Shown: positions 22,323 to 30,862 of the stretch, in pieces
How positions within the stretch are numbered: the stretch's first letter is position 1
How the letters are laid out: every line of letters starts with the position of its first letter
Assembly (NCBI GenBank): GCA_015659035.1
Contig: DQNS01000060.1
Coordinates: 1 to 52,716, forward strand
Direction: 5' to 3'
DNA length: 52,716 nucleotides
Source: Acidobacteriota bacterium
GTDB lineage: Bacteria > Acidobacteriota > Vicinamibacteria > Vicinamibacterales > UBA8438
Position numbers and translations under genes: made by a program
The notes under the pieces: model-generated
Databases searched by the model: none
The model's input: only the letters and a program-made list of their open reading frames with translations
What the model was told of the DNA's origin: nothing

Positions 22323-25300
22323 TCAGGCAGACGCGGTGGTAGCGCCAGACGGTGTGACCGCTGTGGGTCGGACGCTGCTCCAGTAGACCGCCGGCACCAC
22401 GAACATGTTCAGCGCGGTCGACGAGACCAACCCGCACACGATCACGAGCGCGAGTGGAGCCTGAATCTCGCTGCCCGGCTCGCCAAACCCGAGGGCGATC
22501 GGCACGAGCGCCAGTCCGGTTGACAGCGCGGTCATCAAGATCGGGACGAGTCGGTTGACCGAGCCCTGGATGACCGCCTCGCGTGGATCGGTGACCCCTT
22601 CGTCCTCGCGCAAGCGCCGGATGTGCGAGACCAGCATGATGCCGTTCCGGGTGGCGATGCCGAACAACGAGATGAACCCGATCAATGCGGCGATCGACAG
22701 CACGCCGTCGCCCAGGAAGACCCCGACCACGCCGCCGATCAACGCCAGCGGCAGGTTGATCATGACGATGGCCGCATCGCGTGCCGACCGGAACGCGCTG
22801 AGCAGGAGGAGAAAGATGCCGGCGACCGCGGCAAGGCCGAGACCCAGCAAGAGACGAGAGGCTTCGGCCTGGGCTTCGAACTGCCCCCCGTACTCGACGC
22901 GGTACCCGTCCGGCAGCGTGACGTCGGCCGCCACCCGCTCGCGGATGTCGGTCACGACGCTCCCGAGATCACGACCCGCGACGTTCGACGTGACGACGAT
23001 ACGCCGTTGCACGTTCTCGCGACCGATGAAGTTCGGTTCGCGGTCCTCCATGATGTCGGCGAGGCTGCCCAGCGGCACGCGGGCCCCTGCGGGCATGTCG
23101 ACCCGCGTCTGCCACAGCGCGTCGAGGTCGGTCATGTCGGTCGGCATGTAACGCAGGATCAGCGGAAATATCATCTGGCCAGTGAGGATCTGTCCGACCT
23201 CCCGGCCCAACAACGCCGTTTCCAGCGCCAACGCGGCCTGTCCGGCCGGCAGCCCGTGCCGGGCGAGCGCGGCGCGGTCGAAGCGTACGCGCACGGTGGG
23301 AATGTCGGCCTGCGGCTCCAACGCCAGATCGACGAGACCCGGGATGTCTTGCATCGCCGAGACGACGTGGTTCCCGAGCGCCCGCAGCACAACCAGGTCG
23401 TCACCGAAAATCTTGACGGCCACGTTCGCACGCGACCCCGAAAGCATGTGATCGATCCGGTGCGAGATCGGCTGGCCGACGGTGATGTTGGTGCCGGGCA
23501 CGAGCGACAGGCGATCCCGGATCTCCTGCAGCACGATCTCACGGGGCCGACCGCCCGGCTCGAGCCGCACGTCGATCTCGGCCGACTCGACGCCCTGGAC
23601 GTGTTCGTCGAGCTCGGCCCGTCCGGTCCGGCGGGCGGTCGCCACCACCTCCGGCACCTCGAGCAGGAGACGCTCGATGGCGCTGCCCAGCGCGTTGGAC
23701 TCCGCCAGACTGGTGCCGGGCAGCGTCACCGCGCTGATGACGAGGGCGCCTTCGTTGAACACGGGCAGGAAGGCCCGTCCCATCAGGGGGAACGTCGCCA
23801 GCGTGCCGACGAGCAGAAGACCGGCCGCGCCCATCACCACCCGCGAATGATGGAGCGCGTGCGGCAACAGGCGCTGATAGCCCCGTTTCAACGCGGTCGC
23901 CAGCGCCGGCTCGCGCCCCTCGACGATGCTCCGGACGCGCGGGAGCAGATAGGCGCAGAGCGCCGGGGTCAGGGTGAGGGCGACGACCAGCGACGCGAAC
24001 AACGAGATGAGATAGGCGAAGCCGAGCGGCTGCAGCAGTCTGCCCTCGACCCCCGCGAGGAAGAAGAGCGGCAGGAACACCAGCATCACGACCGCGGTCG
24101 CGAAGATGATGGAGCTGCGGATCTCCCGGCTGGCGCGATAGACGACCTCCAGCGTCGGGCGTTGCTCCTCAGCCGGGAGACCGGCGTTCTCCCGGAGCCG
24201 CCGCGTGACGTTCTCGACATCGACGATGGCGTCGTCGACGAGCGCGCCGACGGCGATGGCCATCCCGCCCAGGGTCATGCTGTTGATCGACAGGCCCGCG
24301 AGGCGAAGACCAACGACGGCGGCCAGCAGCGACAGCGGAATCGCCACCAGCGTGATGGCGCCGGCGCGCAGGTTGGCGAGGAACACGAAGGTCACGAGCA
24401 CGACCAGAATGGTTCCGTCGCGCAGCGCGTCCGTCAGATTGGCGAGCGCGAGCTCGATGAAATCCGCCTGTCGGAACAGGCGCGAGTCGAGCCGCATCCC
24501 CGCCGGCAGATCCGTCCCAATCTCATCGAGCACCGTGTCGAGTTGACGGGTCAGCGCCAGTGTGTTGACGTGGGGCTGGCGCTGAATGCCGAGGATCACC
24601 GCCGGCTGTCCGTTGCGCGATCCGTCACCCCGCTTGAGCGCCGCGCCCTCCCTCAGTTCGGCCACGTCACGCACGTAGAGCGGTCGGGTATCGTGGACAC
24701 CGATGACGGTCGCGCCGATCGCGTCGAGGTCGCGCAACCGTCCGACACCCTGAATGAGGTACTCCTGCCCGCCGGCGACCCGGAAGCCGGCCGACGTGTT
24801 CCGATTCGCCCCTCGCAGCGCCGCCTCGACCGCACCCAGCGCTATCCCGTAATCGGCCAACCGCTCGGGGTCGACCAGCACCTCGAACTGCCGCCGCTCG
24901 CCGCCGATGACCGTGACCTGCGACACGCCGGGGGTCGCCAGCAGCCGCCGCCGCACGAGGACCTCGGCCGTCGTCCGTAGCTCGAGCGGCGTGTGGTCGT
25001 CGGACTCGAGCGCGACGAACATGATCTCGCCCATGATCGAGGAGGTCGGCGCCAGCACCGGTGGGTCGACGTCGTCCGGCAGCGAGGCGACGACCGTCGT
25101 CAGCTTCTCCGTCACCGTCTGCCGGGCACGATAGATGTCCTCACCCCAGTCGAAATCGACCCAGATGACCGCGATGCCGACCGCGGTGACCGAGCGCACC
25201 CGCCGCACGCCGGACCCACCGTTGAGCGCCGCCTCGATCGGAAAGGTCACGAGCGCTTCCATGTCGGTCGGCGCCATTCCGTGTCCCTCCACCAGCACTG

Positions 25301-25442
25301 TCACGGTCGGTGCGGTCAGGTCGGGCAATACGTCGACCGGCATCTGCGTCGCCACGTAGCCGCCCCAGACGAGAAAGGCGGTCGCCACGGCGAGCACGAC
25401 GAGACGGTTTCGCAACGACCACCGAATGAGACCGTCGATCAT
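22323..25442 (-). CDS. RND efflux pump inner-membrane subunit, CusA/CzcA type
   Basis: Proton-driven RND transporter of 1039 residues with the usual two repeats of six membrane helices and large periplasmic loops. N-terminus MIDGLIRWSLRNRLVVLAVA, then QMPVDVLPDLTAPTVTV, typical of the heavy-metal (CusA/CzcA) branch. The proton-relay segment in TM4 is GALVDDAIVDVENVTRRL. The final helices include LIGFISLFGIATRNGIMLVSH. The metal specificity (Cu/Ag, Co/Zn/Cd or other) cannot be read off. The ATG at 25442 has CCAGGA upstream. It is the last gene of a tolC-MFP-RND operon, separated from the adaptor by 88 nt containing a repeat, so coupling is looser here than between the other two. Confidence 0.9.
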   Translation of the reverse strand: MIDGLIRWSLRNRLVVLAVATAFLVWGGYVATQMPVDVLPDLTAPTVTVLVEGHGMAPTDMEALVTFPIEAALNGGSGVRRVRSVTAVGIAVIWVDFDWGEDIYRARQTVTEKLTTVVASLPDDVDPPVLAPTSSIMGEIMFVALESDDHTPLELRTTAEVLVRRRLLATPGVSQVTVIGGERRQFEVLVDPERLADYGIALGAVEAALRGANRNTSAGFRVAGGQEYLIQGVGRLRDLDAIGATVIGVHDTRPLYVRDVAELREGAALKRGDGSRNGQPAVILGIQRQPHVNTLALTRQLDTVLDEIGTDLPAGMRLDSRLFRQADFIELALANLTDALRDGTILVVLVTFVFLANLRAGAITLVAIPLSLLAAVVGLRLAGLSINSMTLGGMAIAVGALVDDAIVDVENVTRRLRENAGLPAEEQRPTLEVVYRASREIRSSIIFATAVVMLVFLPLFFLAGVEGRLLQPLGFAYLISLFASLVVALTLTPALCAYLLPRVRSIVEGREPALATALKRGYQRLLPHALHHSRVVMGAAGLLLVGTLATFPLMGRAFLPVFNEGALVISAVTLPGTSLAESNALGSAIERLLLEVPEVVATARRTGRAELDEHVQGVESAEIDVRLEPGGRPREIVLQEIRDRLSLVPGTNITVGQPISHRIDHMLSGSRANVAVKIFGDDLVVLRALGNHVVSAMQDIPGLVDLALEPQADIPTVRVRFDRAALARHGLPAGQAALALETALLGREVGQILTGQMIFPLILRYMPTDMTDLDALWQTRVDMPAGARVPLGSLADIMEDREPNFIGRENVQRRIVVTSNVAGRDLGSVVTDIRERVAADVTLPDGYRVEYGGQFEAQAEASRLLLGLGLAAVAGIFLLLLSAFRSARDAAIVMINLPLALIGGVVGVFLGDGVLSIAALIGFISLFGIATRNGIMLVSHIRRLREDEGVTDPREAVIQGSVNRLVPILMTALSTGLALVPIALGFGEPGSEIQAPLALVIVCGLVSSTALNMFVVPAVYWSSVRPTAVTPSGATTASA

Positions 25443-25470
25443 GTTGAGTCCTGGTCCAGCTCGCAGACGG

Positions 25471-25521
25471 CTGGAAGGAAGCGCTCCGGCTTCTCCTGCC
25501 TCCTGTCTCCTATCTCCTTGG
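25471..25521. repeat. CTCCTG-family repeat inside the efflux operon
   Basis: GGAAGGAAGCGCTCCGGCTT then CTCCTGCCTCCTGTCTCCTA. Combines the GCGCTCCGG block of the CTCTCCCC-type repeat with CTCCTG units. Lies between adaptor and pump genes. Confidence 0.6.
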
Positions 25522-25530
25522 GGATTCGCA

Positions 25531-27084
25531 TCAGTGCGTGTGCCCGTGCGTCGGGACCTGCGGCGACAGGGCGGCGAGCCGGACGAACGGCGCACCCCGA
25601 ACGACGACCCGCTCGCCCACTGCGACATCTCCGGTGATCTGCACCAGACCCGACTCGCGATTCCCGAGCTCCACCGCGCGTCGCTCGAAGCTCTCGCCGG
25701 CCACCTGGACGAAAACGACCGGCTGTCCCGCATCGTCGACGATGGCGCTGTCGGGCACCGTGACCGCCTCGGTGGCCGCGGACACGAAGACGCGCAGGGA
25801 TACGGCCTGTCCGATGGCGAGCCGGGAGTCCGGGTTCCGGAGCTCGTAGATGATCGGAACGGTCCGGGTATCGGGGTTGAGCACGCGACCAACGGCGATC
25901 AACCGGTCGAGCGCCACGGGTGCGCCGAAGCCTGGCACCTCCAGTTCGGCGCCGACCAGCTCGTCCACCCGTGAGAGCGCCGCCTCCGGCAGCGAGCCGA
26001 CGATATGCACCCGGTCGAGGGCGACGATCCGGAAGAGCCGCGCGCCCTCCTCGACGCTCGCGCCGGGTGTGGCGTCCGACTCGGCCACGATGCCGCTCAT
26101 CGGCGTGCGCAGGACGAACCGGATATTGCGCGCCCCCTCGCCCTCACCCCGTCTCGTCGAGTCGAGCTGCGCCAGATGCGCTTCGGCCGCCGTGACGCGC
26201 GCCTCGGCCGTCTGCTCCGCCAGGCGCGCCTCGAGCTGACGACGCGTCGGCAACGCGCCGACCTCGACCAACCGCTCGACTCGGGCACGCTCGGCCCGGG
26301 CCAGCTCCACGGCATCGCGCGCTTCGGCCACGGCCAGCTCGAGCGCCGGCCGGTCCTCGCCGTGCCCGCTGTGAGGAATGATCTCGGCGAGCGTCTCCCC
26401 ACGAGCAACGTGCGACCCGACCGAGCGGGGGGGCAGGTCGCCCGCCAGTCGGCCCGCCACCGGCGTCGTGACGTCGACCTGGCCGCCTGTGCGGGGCTCG
26501 ATCTCGGCCGCTAGCAGGAGGCTCGCGCCCATCTGGCGCCGCTCGGCGGGTGCGGTGGCGAAGTCGAGCGTCCACTGCTGTTCTTTGAGAAACGGAATCG
26601 ACGCGTCCTCTGGTTCCTCCGCCATGACGACCGCCGCGGCGTCAGCCGCTGTCAGCACCGTCACATCACCCAGATCGTGCCGGTCCGTCAGTCCTGGCGC
26701 GTCCAATACCACTGCGAGCCGGTAGCGACCGGCCTGGGTCGGCGTGACGTCCACAGCGAATATCCCGGGACGACCCGGCGTGTCCACCGCGAACTCCCGG
26801 TCTCGAGCGCCCGTCAGATGGACCGTGGCGCGGCCTTTCCGGACCGGTTCAAACGTCGAGAGATCGGTGACATGAATCGCGAACCGGCTCGTCTGTCCTT
26901 CGACGAGCGGTGGGTATTCCACGAACAGCTCGCTCCGCGTGGTCCACCGCGTCTCGACCACCGGCAATGGCTCCGCGTCCGCGACCGTGTCGGTCACAGC
27001 CGGTTCGGGACCGCTGCACGCTGATGCGCCGAGCGTGAGGACGCACGCAAGTGCATGCACACCTGGGCCACTCGTCCAGATCAT
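25531..27084 (-). CDS. RND adaptor (membrane-fusion) lipoprotein, CusB-like
   Basis: Periplasmic adaptor of 517 residues linking the RND pump to its outer-membrane channel. The leader ends LGASAC, a plausible lipobox. A long N-terminal Ig-like region (about 40-150: VEYPPLVEGQTSRFAIHVTD) is typical of CusB-like adaptors. A barrel/lipoyl part follows (VTTPVAGRLAGDLPPRSVGS), then an alpha-hairpin with AEARDAVELARAERARVERL, and a C-terminal barrel. The protein ends THGHTH, a short His-rich tail that could bind metal. Start ATG overlaps the tolC stop (ATGA), with ACAGGAGACA as ribosome site. Substrate ions are unknown. Confidence 0.88.
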   Translation of the reverse strand: MIWTSGPGVHALACVLTLGASACSGPEPAVTDTVADAEPLPVVETRWTTRSELFVEYPPLVEGQTSRFAIHVTDLSTFEPVRKGRATVHLTGARDREFAVDTPGRPGIFAVDVTPTQAGRYRLAVVLDAPGLTDRHDLGDVTVLTAADAAAVVMAEEPEDASIPFLKEQQWTLDFATAPAERRQMGASLLLAAEIEPRTGGQVDVTTPVAGRLAGDLPPRSVGSHVARGETLAEIIPHSGHGEDRPALELAVAEARDAVELARAERARVERLVEVGALPTRRQLEARLAEQTAEARVTAAEAHLAQLDSTRRGEGEGARNIRFVLRTPMSGIVAESDATPGASVEEGARLFRIVALDRVHIVGSLPEAALSRVDELVGAELEVPGFGAPVALDRLIAVGRVLNPDTRTVPIIYELRNPDSRLAIGQAVSLRVFVSAATEAVTVPDSAIVDDAGQPVVFVQVAGESFERRAVELGNRESGLVQITGDVAVGERVVVRGAPFVRLAALSPQVPTHGHTH

Positions 27085-28310
27085 GGTGTTGTCTCCTGTC
27101 CGATCGCTCTGTCGAGCTCGATCGCGGCCCGCCGCGCGGCAGCGGACAGCTCCAGCAAGCGAAGCCCGGTGCCAAGCGTCACGCGATGGGCATCGAGCAG
27201 CTCCAGAATGCCGTACTCGCCTTCTTCGTACCCCGCCGTGGCAATCGCCGCCAGCTCCGCCGCCCGCTCGACGGAACCGGACCGATAGCGGTCGGCCAGC
27301 TCGCGATACCGCGAGGCTGCCGCATGCGACACCCGGACCTCGCTCTCGATGCGGGTACGGAGCGCCTGCCGCTCAGCGTCCGTTCTTCGGCGCGCGGCCT
27401 CCGCCCGAGCCACCTGTTCCTGCCCCCGGTTGAAGAGCGGGACCGCCACGGTAGCCGTCACGACGTAGCCTGAGTCGCGCATGGTGGGTGCGCCCGCCCG
27501 TTTCAGTCCGGCGGTGACCGCCACCCCCGGCAGCCGCAACCGTTCCGCCGCGCGTTTCTCGGTCGCCCACTGCGCTTCGCCGAGCGTCAAGGCGCGATAG
27601 TCCGACCGGTGCGCGACCGCCTGTGCGACGAGCACCTCGAGACCGGGAACGGTCCCGCCATCCGCCACGTGGCCGACGGCCGTCAAGCCAGCCGGATCCG
27701 TCCCCGGCGCAAAGAAGGAGGCGAGTTGCGCCTGAGCCGTCAGGCAGTCGATGGCGACGGTCCCCAGGTCGGTGTCGATGTCGGCGACCTCACGCTCGGC
27801 GCGGAGCCGGTCGAACCGGGAGCCTTCACCCTGCTCTTCGCGGGCCCGCAGCACGTCGACCAACCGGTTCAAATCCGATAGTGACGCCTCCAGCGTCTGC
27901 GTGCGCTCCTGAGCCAGAAGGAGGTCGGCGAACACGAGGCGCAGCCGTGTGTCAAACGCCAGCAGGTCAGCGTCGGCGCGCGCCTCAGCGGCGTTCACCG
28001 CCTGCCCGGCGGCCTCGCTAAGCAATCCCAGTCGCCGGCGCACGGGCAGTTCCTGCGTCACGAGGAGGAAATCGTCGACGCTGAGACCGGCGTCTTCCCT
28101 CGTGTAGCTCACCGTCGGGTTGTCGAGCAGGCTGCGCTCCCGCGCCGCGGCCTCCACTTCGCGCACCGTGAAGCGCAGCACGCGTATCTGCGGATGCTCC
28201 ATGCGCATCCGCGTGAGCGCCTGTTCCTCGGTGAGCGTCTGCGCGGACGCACCCCACGCAACCAAGCCACAGAAACCGGTCGCCAAGACCAGCGGTCGCC
28301 ATCGACACAT
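27081..28310 (-). CDS. TolC-family outer-membrane efflux protein
   Basis: Outer-membrane channel subunit of 409 residues. Signal peptide MCRWRPLVLATGFCGLVAWG ends at ASAQ, followed by TLTEEQALTRMRMEHPQIR, the usual start of the first OEP repeat. The protein is dominated by long helices with heptads (EVADIDTDLG, ARAEAARRRTDAERQALRTR) and has two OEP units with LDNPTVSYTREDAG and LRLPGVAVTAGLKRAG. I start at ATG 28310, preceded by GGGAGAGGACG, rather than the TTG five codons upstream. Its stop overlaps the adaptor start by 4 nt, so the two are translationally coupled. Confidence 0.9.
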   Translation of the reverse strand: MCRWRPLVLATGFCGLVAWGASAQTLTEEQALTRMRMEHPQIRVLRFTVREVEAAARERSLLDNPTVSYTREDAGLSVDDFLLVTQELPVRRRLGLLSEAAGQAVNAAEARADADLLAFDTRLRLVFADLLLAQERTQTLEASLSDLNRLVDVLRAREEQGEGSRFDRLRAEREVADIDTDLGTVAIDCLTAQAQLASFFAPGTDPAGLTAVGHVADGGTVPGLEVLVAQAVAHRSDYRALTLGEAQWATEKRAAERLRLPGVAVTAGLKRAGAPTMRDSGYVVTATVAVPLFNRGQEQVARAEAARRRTDAERQALRTRIESEVRVSHAAASRYRELADRYRSGSVERAAELAAIATAGYEEGEYGILELLDAHRVTLGTGLRLLELSAAARRAAIELDRAIGQETTP

Positions 28311-28407
28311 GTCGTCCTCTCCCAACGGCCACCGTCGGCCGTACTGTGGAACCTTCTTGCGAACGGAACTCGAAAAGTACGCTCGGACGGAACGCGAGCA
28401 GGGGCCG

Positions 28408-28872
28408 CTAGCGTGGTGGGGCGCGTGCGGCGAGGAGGATGCGTGGCGGTGGGTTGGGACGCGCGTTTGCGGCGACCGGTACGGGACGGCCCGGGGGGTT
28501 AGTCACGGTCCCGGCCGCCCACACCTCAGCCAGCGCGGGAGTCGCGCCACCACGAACGCTGAGACGCTCGACCGCCACCGTCGAGACCGCGACCGGATGA
28601 TGATGCGGGCTGCCGATGCGCGTGGTCAGGCCAGGTGCATCAGCCGCCTGACGCCCGGTCAGATGCCAGTGGGCGCCCTGCCCTTGAGCATGTCGATGTC
28701 CCTGTTGGTGTGCGGAGTGGCTGTCGAGCCGAGCCTCGTCTGGCTGGCGTGCAGTGTCTGGCTGGAGGGCAGTGTGATCGGGACCTCGCGGGTGCACGTG
28801 TGCGAACGGCGCCGATCCGCCGGCCGACACCAGCGCCGCGACGAGCAGCACATACGCGACGCGTTGGACCAC
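28408..28872 (-). CDS. Small exported His-rich protein, probable metal binder
   Basis: About 154 residues. An N-terminal signal segment (VAYVLLVAALVSAGGSAPFA) is followed by a His-rich stretch: HVHPRG, SAHQQGHRHAQGQGAHWHL and later SPHHHP, about 12 His in 100 residues, then a Pro/Arg-rich C-terminus. I do not know a named family with certainty. The GTG at 28872 is chosen because AGGA lies 8 nt upstream and the signal peptide follows; codons further up would add an unlikely N-terminus. It is upstream of tolC-adaptor-pump on the same strand, so periplasmic capture or sensing of the exported metal is the natural inference. Confidence 0.65.
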   Translation of the reverse strand: MVQRVAYVLLVAALVSAGGSAPFAHVHPRGPDHTALQPDTARQPDEARLDSHSAHQQGHRHAQGQGAHWHLTGRQAADAPGLTTRIGSPHHHPVAVSTVAVERLSVRGGATPALAEVWAAGTVTNPPGRPVPVAANARPNPPPRILLAARAPPR

Positions 28873-28901
28873 GACTTCTATCCTGACGAGGGGCCAAGCC
28901 G

Positions 28902-28923
28902 CTGTCAACCCACGGGCTGCTAG
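28902..28923 (-). repeat. CTAGCAGCCCGTGG motif, copy 2 (inverted)
   Basis: Reads CTAGCAGCCCGTGGGTTGAC plus AG on the minus strand, matching 11308-11327 apart from two inserted bases. It lies just upstream of the His-rich protein gene, so it could overlap that operon's control region. Confidence 0.45.
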
Positions 28924-29002
28924 AGCACGCTCAAGGGATCGATCTCGACCGGGAGGCACCGCGCCCGAGTATGGCCTGATCGACCGAAGTGCGTCATAGA
29001 CG

Positions 29003-29132
29003 TCAGCCCTGGCCCGTGCCGCCGAAGATGGTCACGGCGCGCGCCGATAGAGGATCGTTCCGAATGCCGAGAAACACCGTGCCGCTCAACGTCACCCCGC
29101 TCGCGTCGACCAGCGACCCCCACCTATCGCGT
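29003..29132 (-). pseudogene. Possible decayed pilin-like 3' end
   Basis: A minus-strand frame reads GSLVDASGVTLSGTVFLGIR, then NDPLSARAVTIFGGTGQG and stop, resembling the C-terminus of GspH/FimT-like pseudopilins (…RAVTI.G.TGRVR). No start, no N-terminal prepilin helix and no upstream gene remain. Weak similarity judged by eye only. Confidence 0.2.
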
Positions 29133-29156
29133 CGTCGTCTACCAAGGACCCGGGTC

Positions 29157-29738
29157 CTAACGCAGCCACCCGGGTGGCACACGGGCGCGCCGGGCTTCCT
29201 CCTGGATGTCCCAGATGTCCTGGTCGAGTTGCTGGATTTCCGCGTTGGTCCGGTCCAGTTCCTCGAGCGCCTCGATCCGCTCTTGTTCGATGACCGAGCG
29301 TTGCGCCGGGTCGTCGCGACCGGTGAATTCCGCCCACAGCCCGTCCGCGCGGTTCTGCAGCGCTGCGACCATCAACTGCGCCCGCTCCCGCGCCTGTCGC
29401 ACCGTGTCGATCCGGTTTCGCCACCCCTCTTCGTCCATCGGCGCGCCGGCCGTCTCCGGGGCGTCCTGGCTCGGCGGCGTCGCGTCCGTCTCTGCCGGGG
29501 CCGCCGCAGCCGCGGGGCGTGGCGTCTCGCGGGCGCTCGTCGTCAGCCGGCTGCCACCCCGCAGATCGGCGGTGGTGTAGACCTTCGGCGTCACGTTCTC
29601 CGCCGCGGACTTCGCCGCCAGCGCCTCGCGCCGGAGCTTCTCCTGGCGCGCGATCTCGGCCAGCGGCTGCGCGGCCGCGTGCGAACTGGACAGCGCCAGC
29701 AGAAGCCCGGCGACACAGCCGAACAAAATCGGTTTCAT
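29157..29738 (-). CDS. Exported coiled-coil protein of unknown function
   Basis: 193 residues: signal peptide MKPILFGCVAGLLLALSSSH with AAAQ cleavage, then LAEIARQEKLRREALAAKSA and KVYTTADLR, an opening I associate with small exported proteins common in Acidobacteriota. A low-complexity Ala/Pro/Thr linker (about 75-105) leads to a charged C-terminal coiled coil (about 110-185: VRQARERAQLMVAALQNRAD, IEALEELDRTNAEIQQLDQD). No catalytic motif is visible. The ATG at 29738 is preceded by AAGGATGAGGAC; the longer frame upstream adds no recognisable signal peptide. Monocistronic. A structural or envelope role is a guess. Confidence 0.72.
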   Translation of the reverse strand: MKPILFGCVAGLLLALSSSHAAAQPLAEIARQEKLRREALAAKSAAENVTPKVYTTADLRGGSRLTTSARETPRPAAAAAPAETDATPPSQDAPETAGAPMDEEGWRNRIDTVRQARERAQLMVAALQNRADGLWAEFTGRDDPAQRSVIEQERIEALEELDRTNAEIQQLDQDIWDIQEEARRARVPPGWLR

Positions 29739-30126
29739 GTCCTCATCCTTCGACAAGAGCGCCCTACGCGCTACTCTGCCTGTACACATGCCAGTCTAGC
29801 ACCACCAGATGGCCATGGAACGTCCGGTTCCGGATGGGCCGGCCGCTAACGGCTCTGGGCCCGTCCGAGACAGGTTGAGGTCGCTTCCCCGGTAGTCGTC
29901 GCCCTAATCCTGGAGCAAAGGTGTCGCCAGGAGGGTGTGAGGGTGCACGACGCCACGTAAAAGATTGGGGAAAATACATTTACGAGTCTTTAGCTCTATC
30001 GGGCCGGCCGGCGGCTGGTGTGCCGTCCTCTATCGGGAGTTACAGATCTGTAACCCGTGAGCAGAATCCACGTGGTAGCCCCCGGGGTGTAAGCGACGAA
30101 CCGGTCACGGGAGTCTGAGTACGGAC
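29739..30126. other. Regulatory gap upstream of bshB1
   Basis: 388 bp with no credible gene. It holds an AT-rich patch (29958-29998, GGGGAAAATACATTTACGAG) that probably contains the bshB1-bshA promoter, and the palindrome described at 30039. I cannot assign -35/-10 boxes with confidence. Confidence 0.5.
30039..30054. promoter_or_regulatory. 16-bp perfect palindrome, candidate operator of bshB1-bshA
   Basis: GTTACAGATCTGTAAC is fully self-complementary and lies 73 nt before the bshB1 start, just downstream of the AT-rich patch. Its 10-bp core ACAGATCTGT recurs in the palindrome at 45202. Suits binding by a dimeric regulator; function inferred. Confidence 0.5.
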
Positions 30127-30819
30127 ATGGCGCTCGATCTGCTGGCCTTCGGGCCGCACCCGGACGACATCGAGATCGGGGTCGGGGGTACCATTGCCAA
30201 GCAGGTGCGTCTGGGACACCAGGTCGGCCTGTGCGATCTGACGCGCGGCGAGCTCGGGAGCAACGGCACGGTGGACGACCGGCTAGCGGAGGCCCGCGCG
30301 GGCGCCGCCGTGCTGGGAGTCGCATGGCGCGAGAACCTCGAATGGCCGGATGGCGAGATCGGTGGGGGCGACCAGGTCAGGAGTGCGGTCGAGCTCGTAC
30401 GCCGCTGTCGCCCCGCGACCGTGCTCATTCCGCATTGGGTGGACCGCCATCCGGACCACCTGGCGGCCAGCCAGGTGTTGACAACGGCGGTGTTCAAGAG
30501 CGGGTTGCGGAAGTACGACGTGGCCGGGGATGCCTGGCGGCCCGACTGGGTCTGCTACTACTTCATCAACGACGCGGTGCCGCCCTCGTTTGTCGTGGAC
30601 GTCTCCGAGGACTACGACACCAAGCGGCGGGCGCTCGACTGTCATCGCAGTCAGTTCACCCCCGACGCCGAGGACGCCGTGCCGACGCGGCTGACGACGC
30701 GACGGTTTCGACAACTGATCGAGACCCGCGACGCAGGTTTCGGCGTCTCAGTAGGTGTGGCGTTCGCCGAAGGGTTCGTCGTCACGGCACCGATCGTCCG
30801 TCCCGACGTGATGAAATGA
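30127..30819 (+). CDS. bshB1: Bacillithiol biosynthesis deacetylase BshB1
   Basis: PIG-L-family zinc deacetylase of 230 residues that removes the acetyl group from GlcNAc-malate to give GlcN-malate, the second step of bacillithiol synthesis. Metal-site motifs are HPDD at residues 11-14 (FGPHPDDIEIGVGGT) and RHPDH at 107-111, with LTRGELGSNGT as a typical subfamily block. It is directly followed (43 nt) by bshA, which settles the assignment over other PIG-L deacetylases. The ligase BshC is not in this window. No signal peptide, so it acts in the cytoplasm. A palindrome upstream suggests regulated expression, perhaps by thiol or oxidative stress, but this is inference. Confidence 0.92.
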   Translation: MALDLLAFGPHPDDIEIGVGGTIAKQVRLGHQVGLCDLTRGELGSNGTVDDRLAEARAGAAVLGVAWRENLEWPDGEIGGGDQVRSAVELVRRCRPATVLIPHWVDRHPDHLAASQVLTTAVFKSGLRKYDVAGDAWRPDWVCYYFINDAVPPSFVVDVSEDYDTKRRALDCHRSQFTPDAEDAVPTRLTTRRFRQLIETRDAGFGVSVGVAFAEGFVVTAPIVRPDVMK

Positions 30820-30821
30820 AG

Positions 30822-30850
30822 AGCGCCCAAAGCCTGAAGCGAGGCGGGCC
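30822..30850. repeat. Degenerate GCCCAAAGCCTGAAG repeat (bshB1-bshA gap)
   Basis: GAGCGCCCAAAGCCTGAAGC, similar to GTCCAAAGCCCAAAGCCCGA at 1477-1497 and GCCTGAAGTCTGACGCCCGA at 14822. A minor variant of the CAGGAG-family spacer DNA. Confidence 0.3.
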
Positions 30851-30862
30851 CTGACCTCACCC

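Noticed and set aside
22623-24980. 785-codon open frame on the plus strand opposite the RND pump gene
   Set aside because: Composition is typical of a GC-rich antisense shadow (Arg/His/Gln/Pro/Asp-rich, no domain), while the minus strand encodes a full RND transporter.
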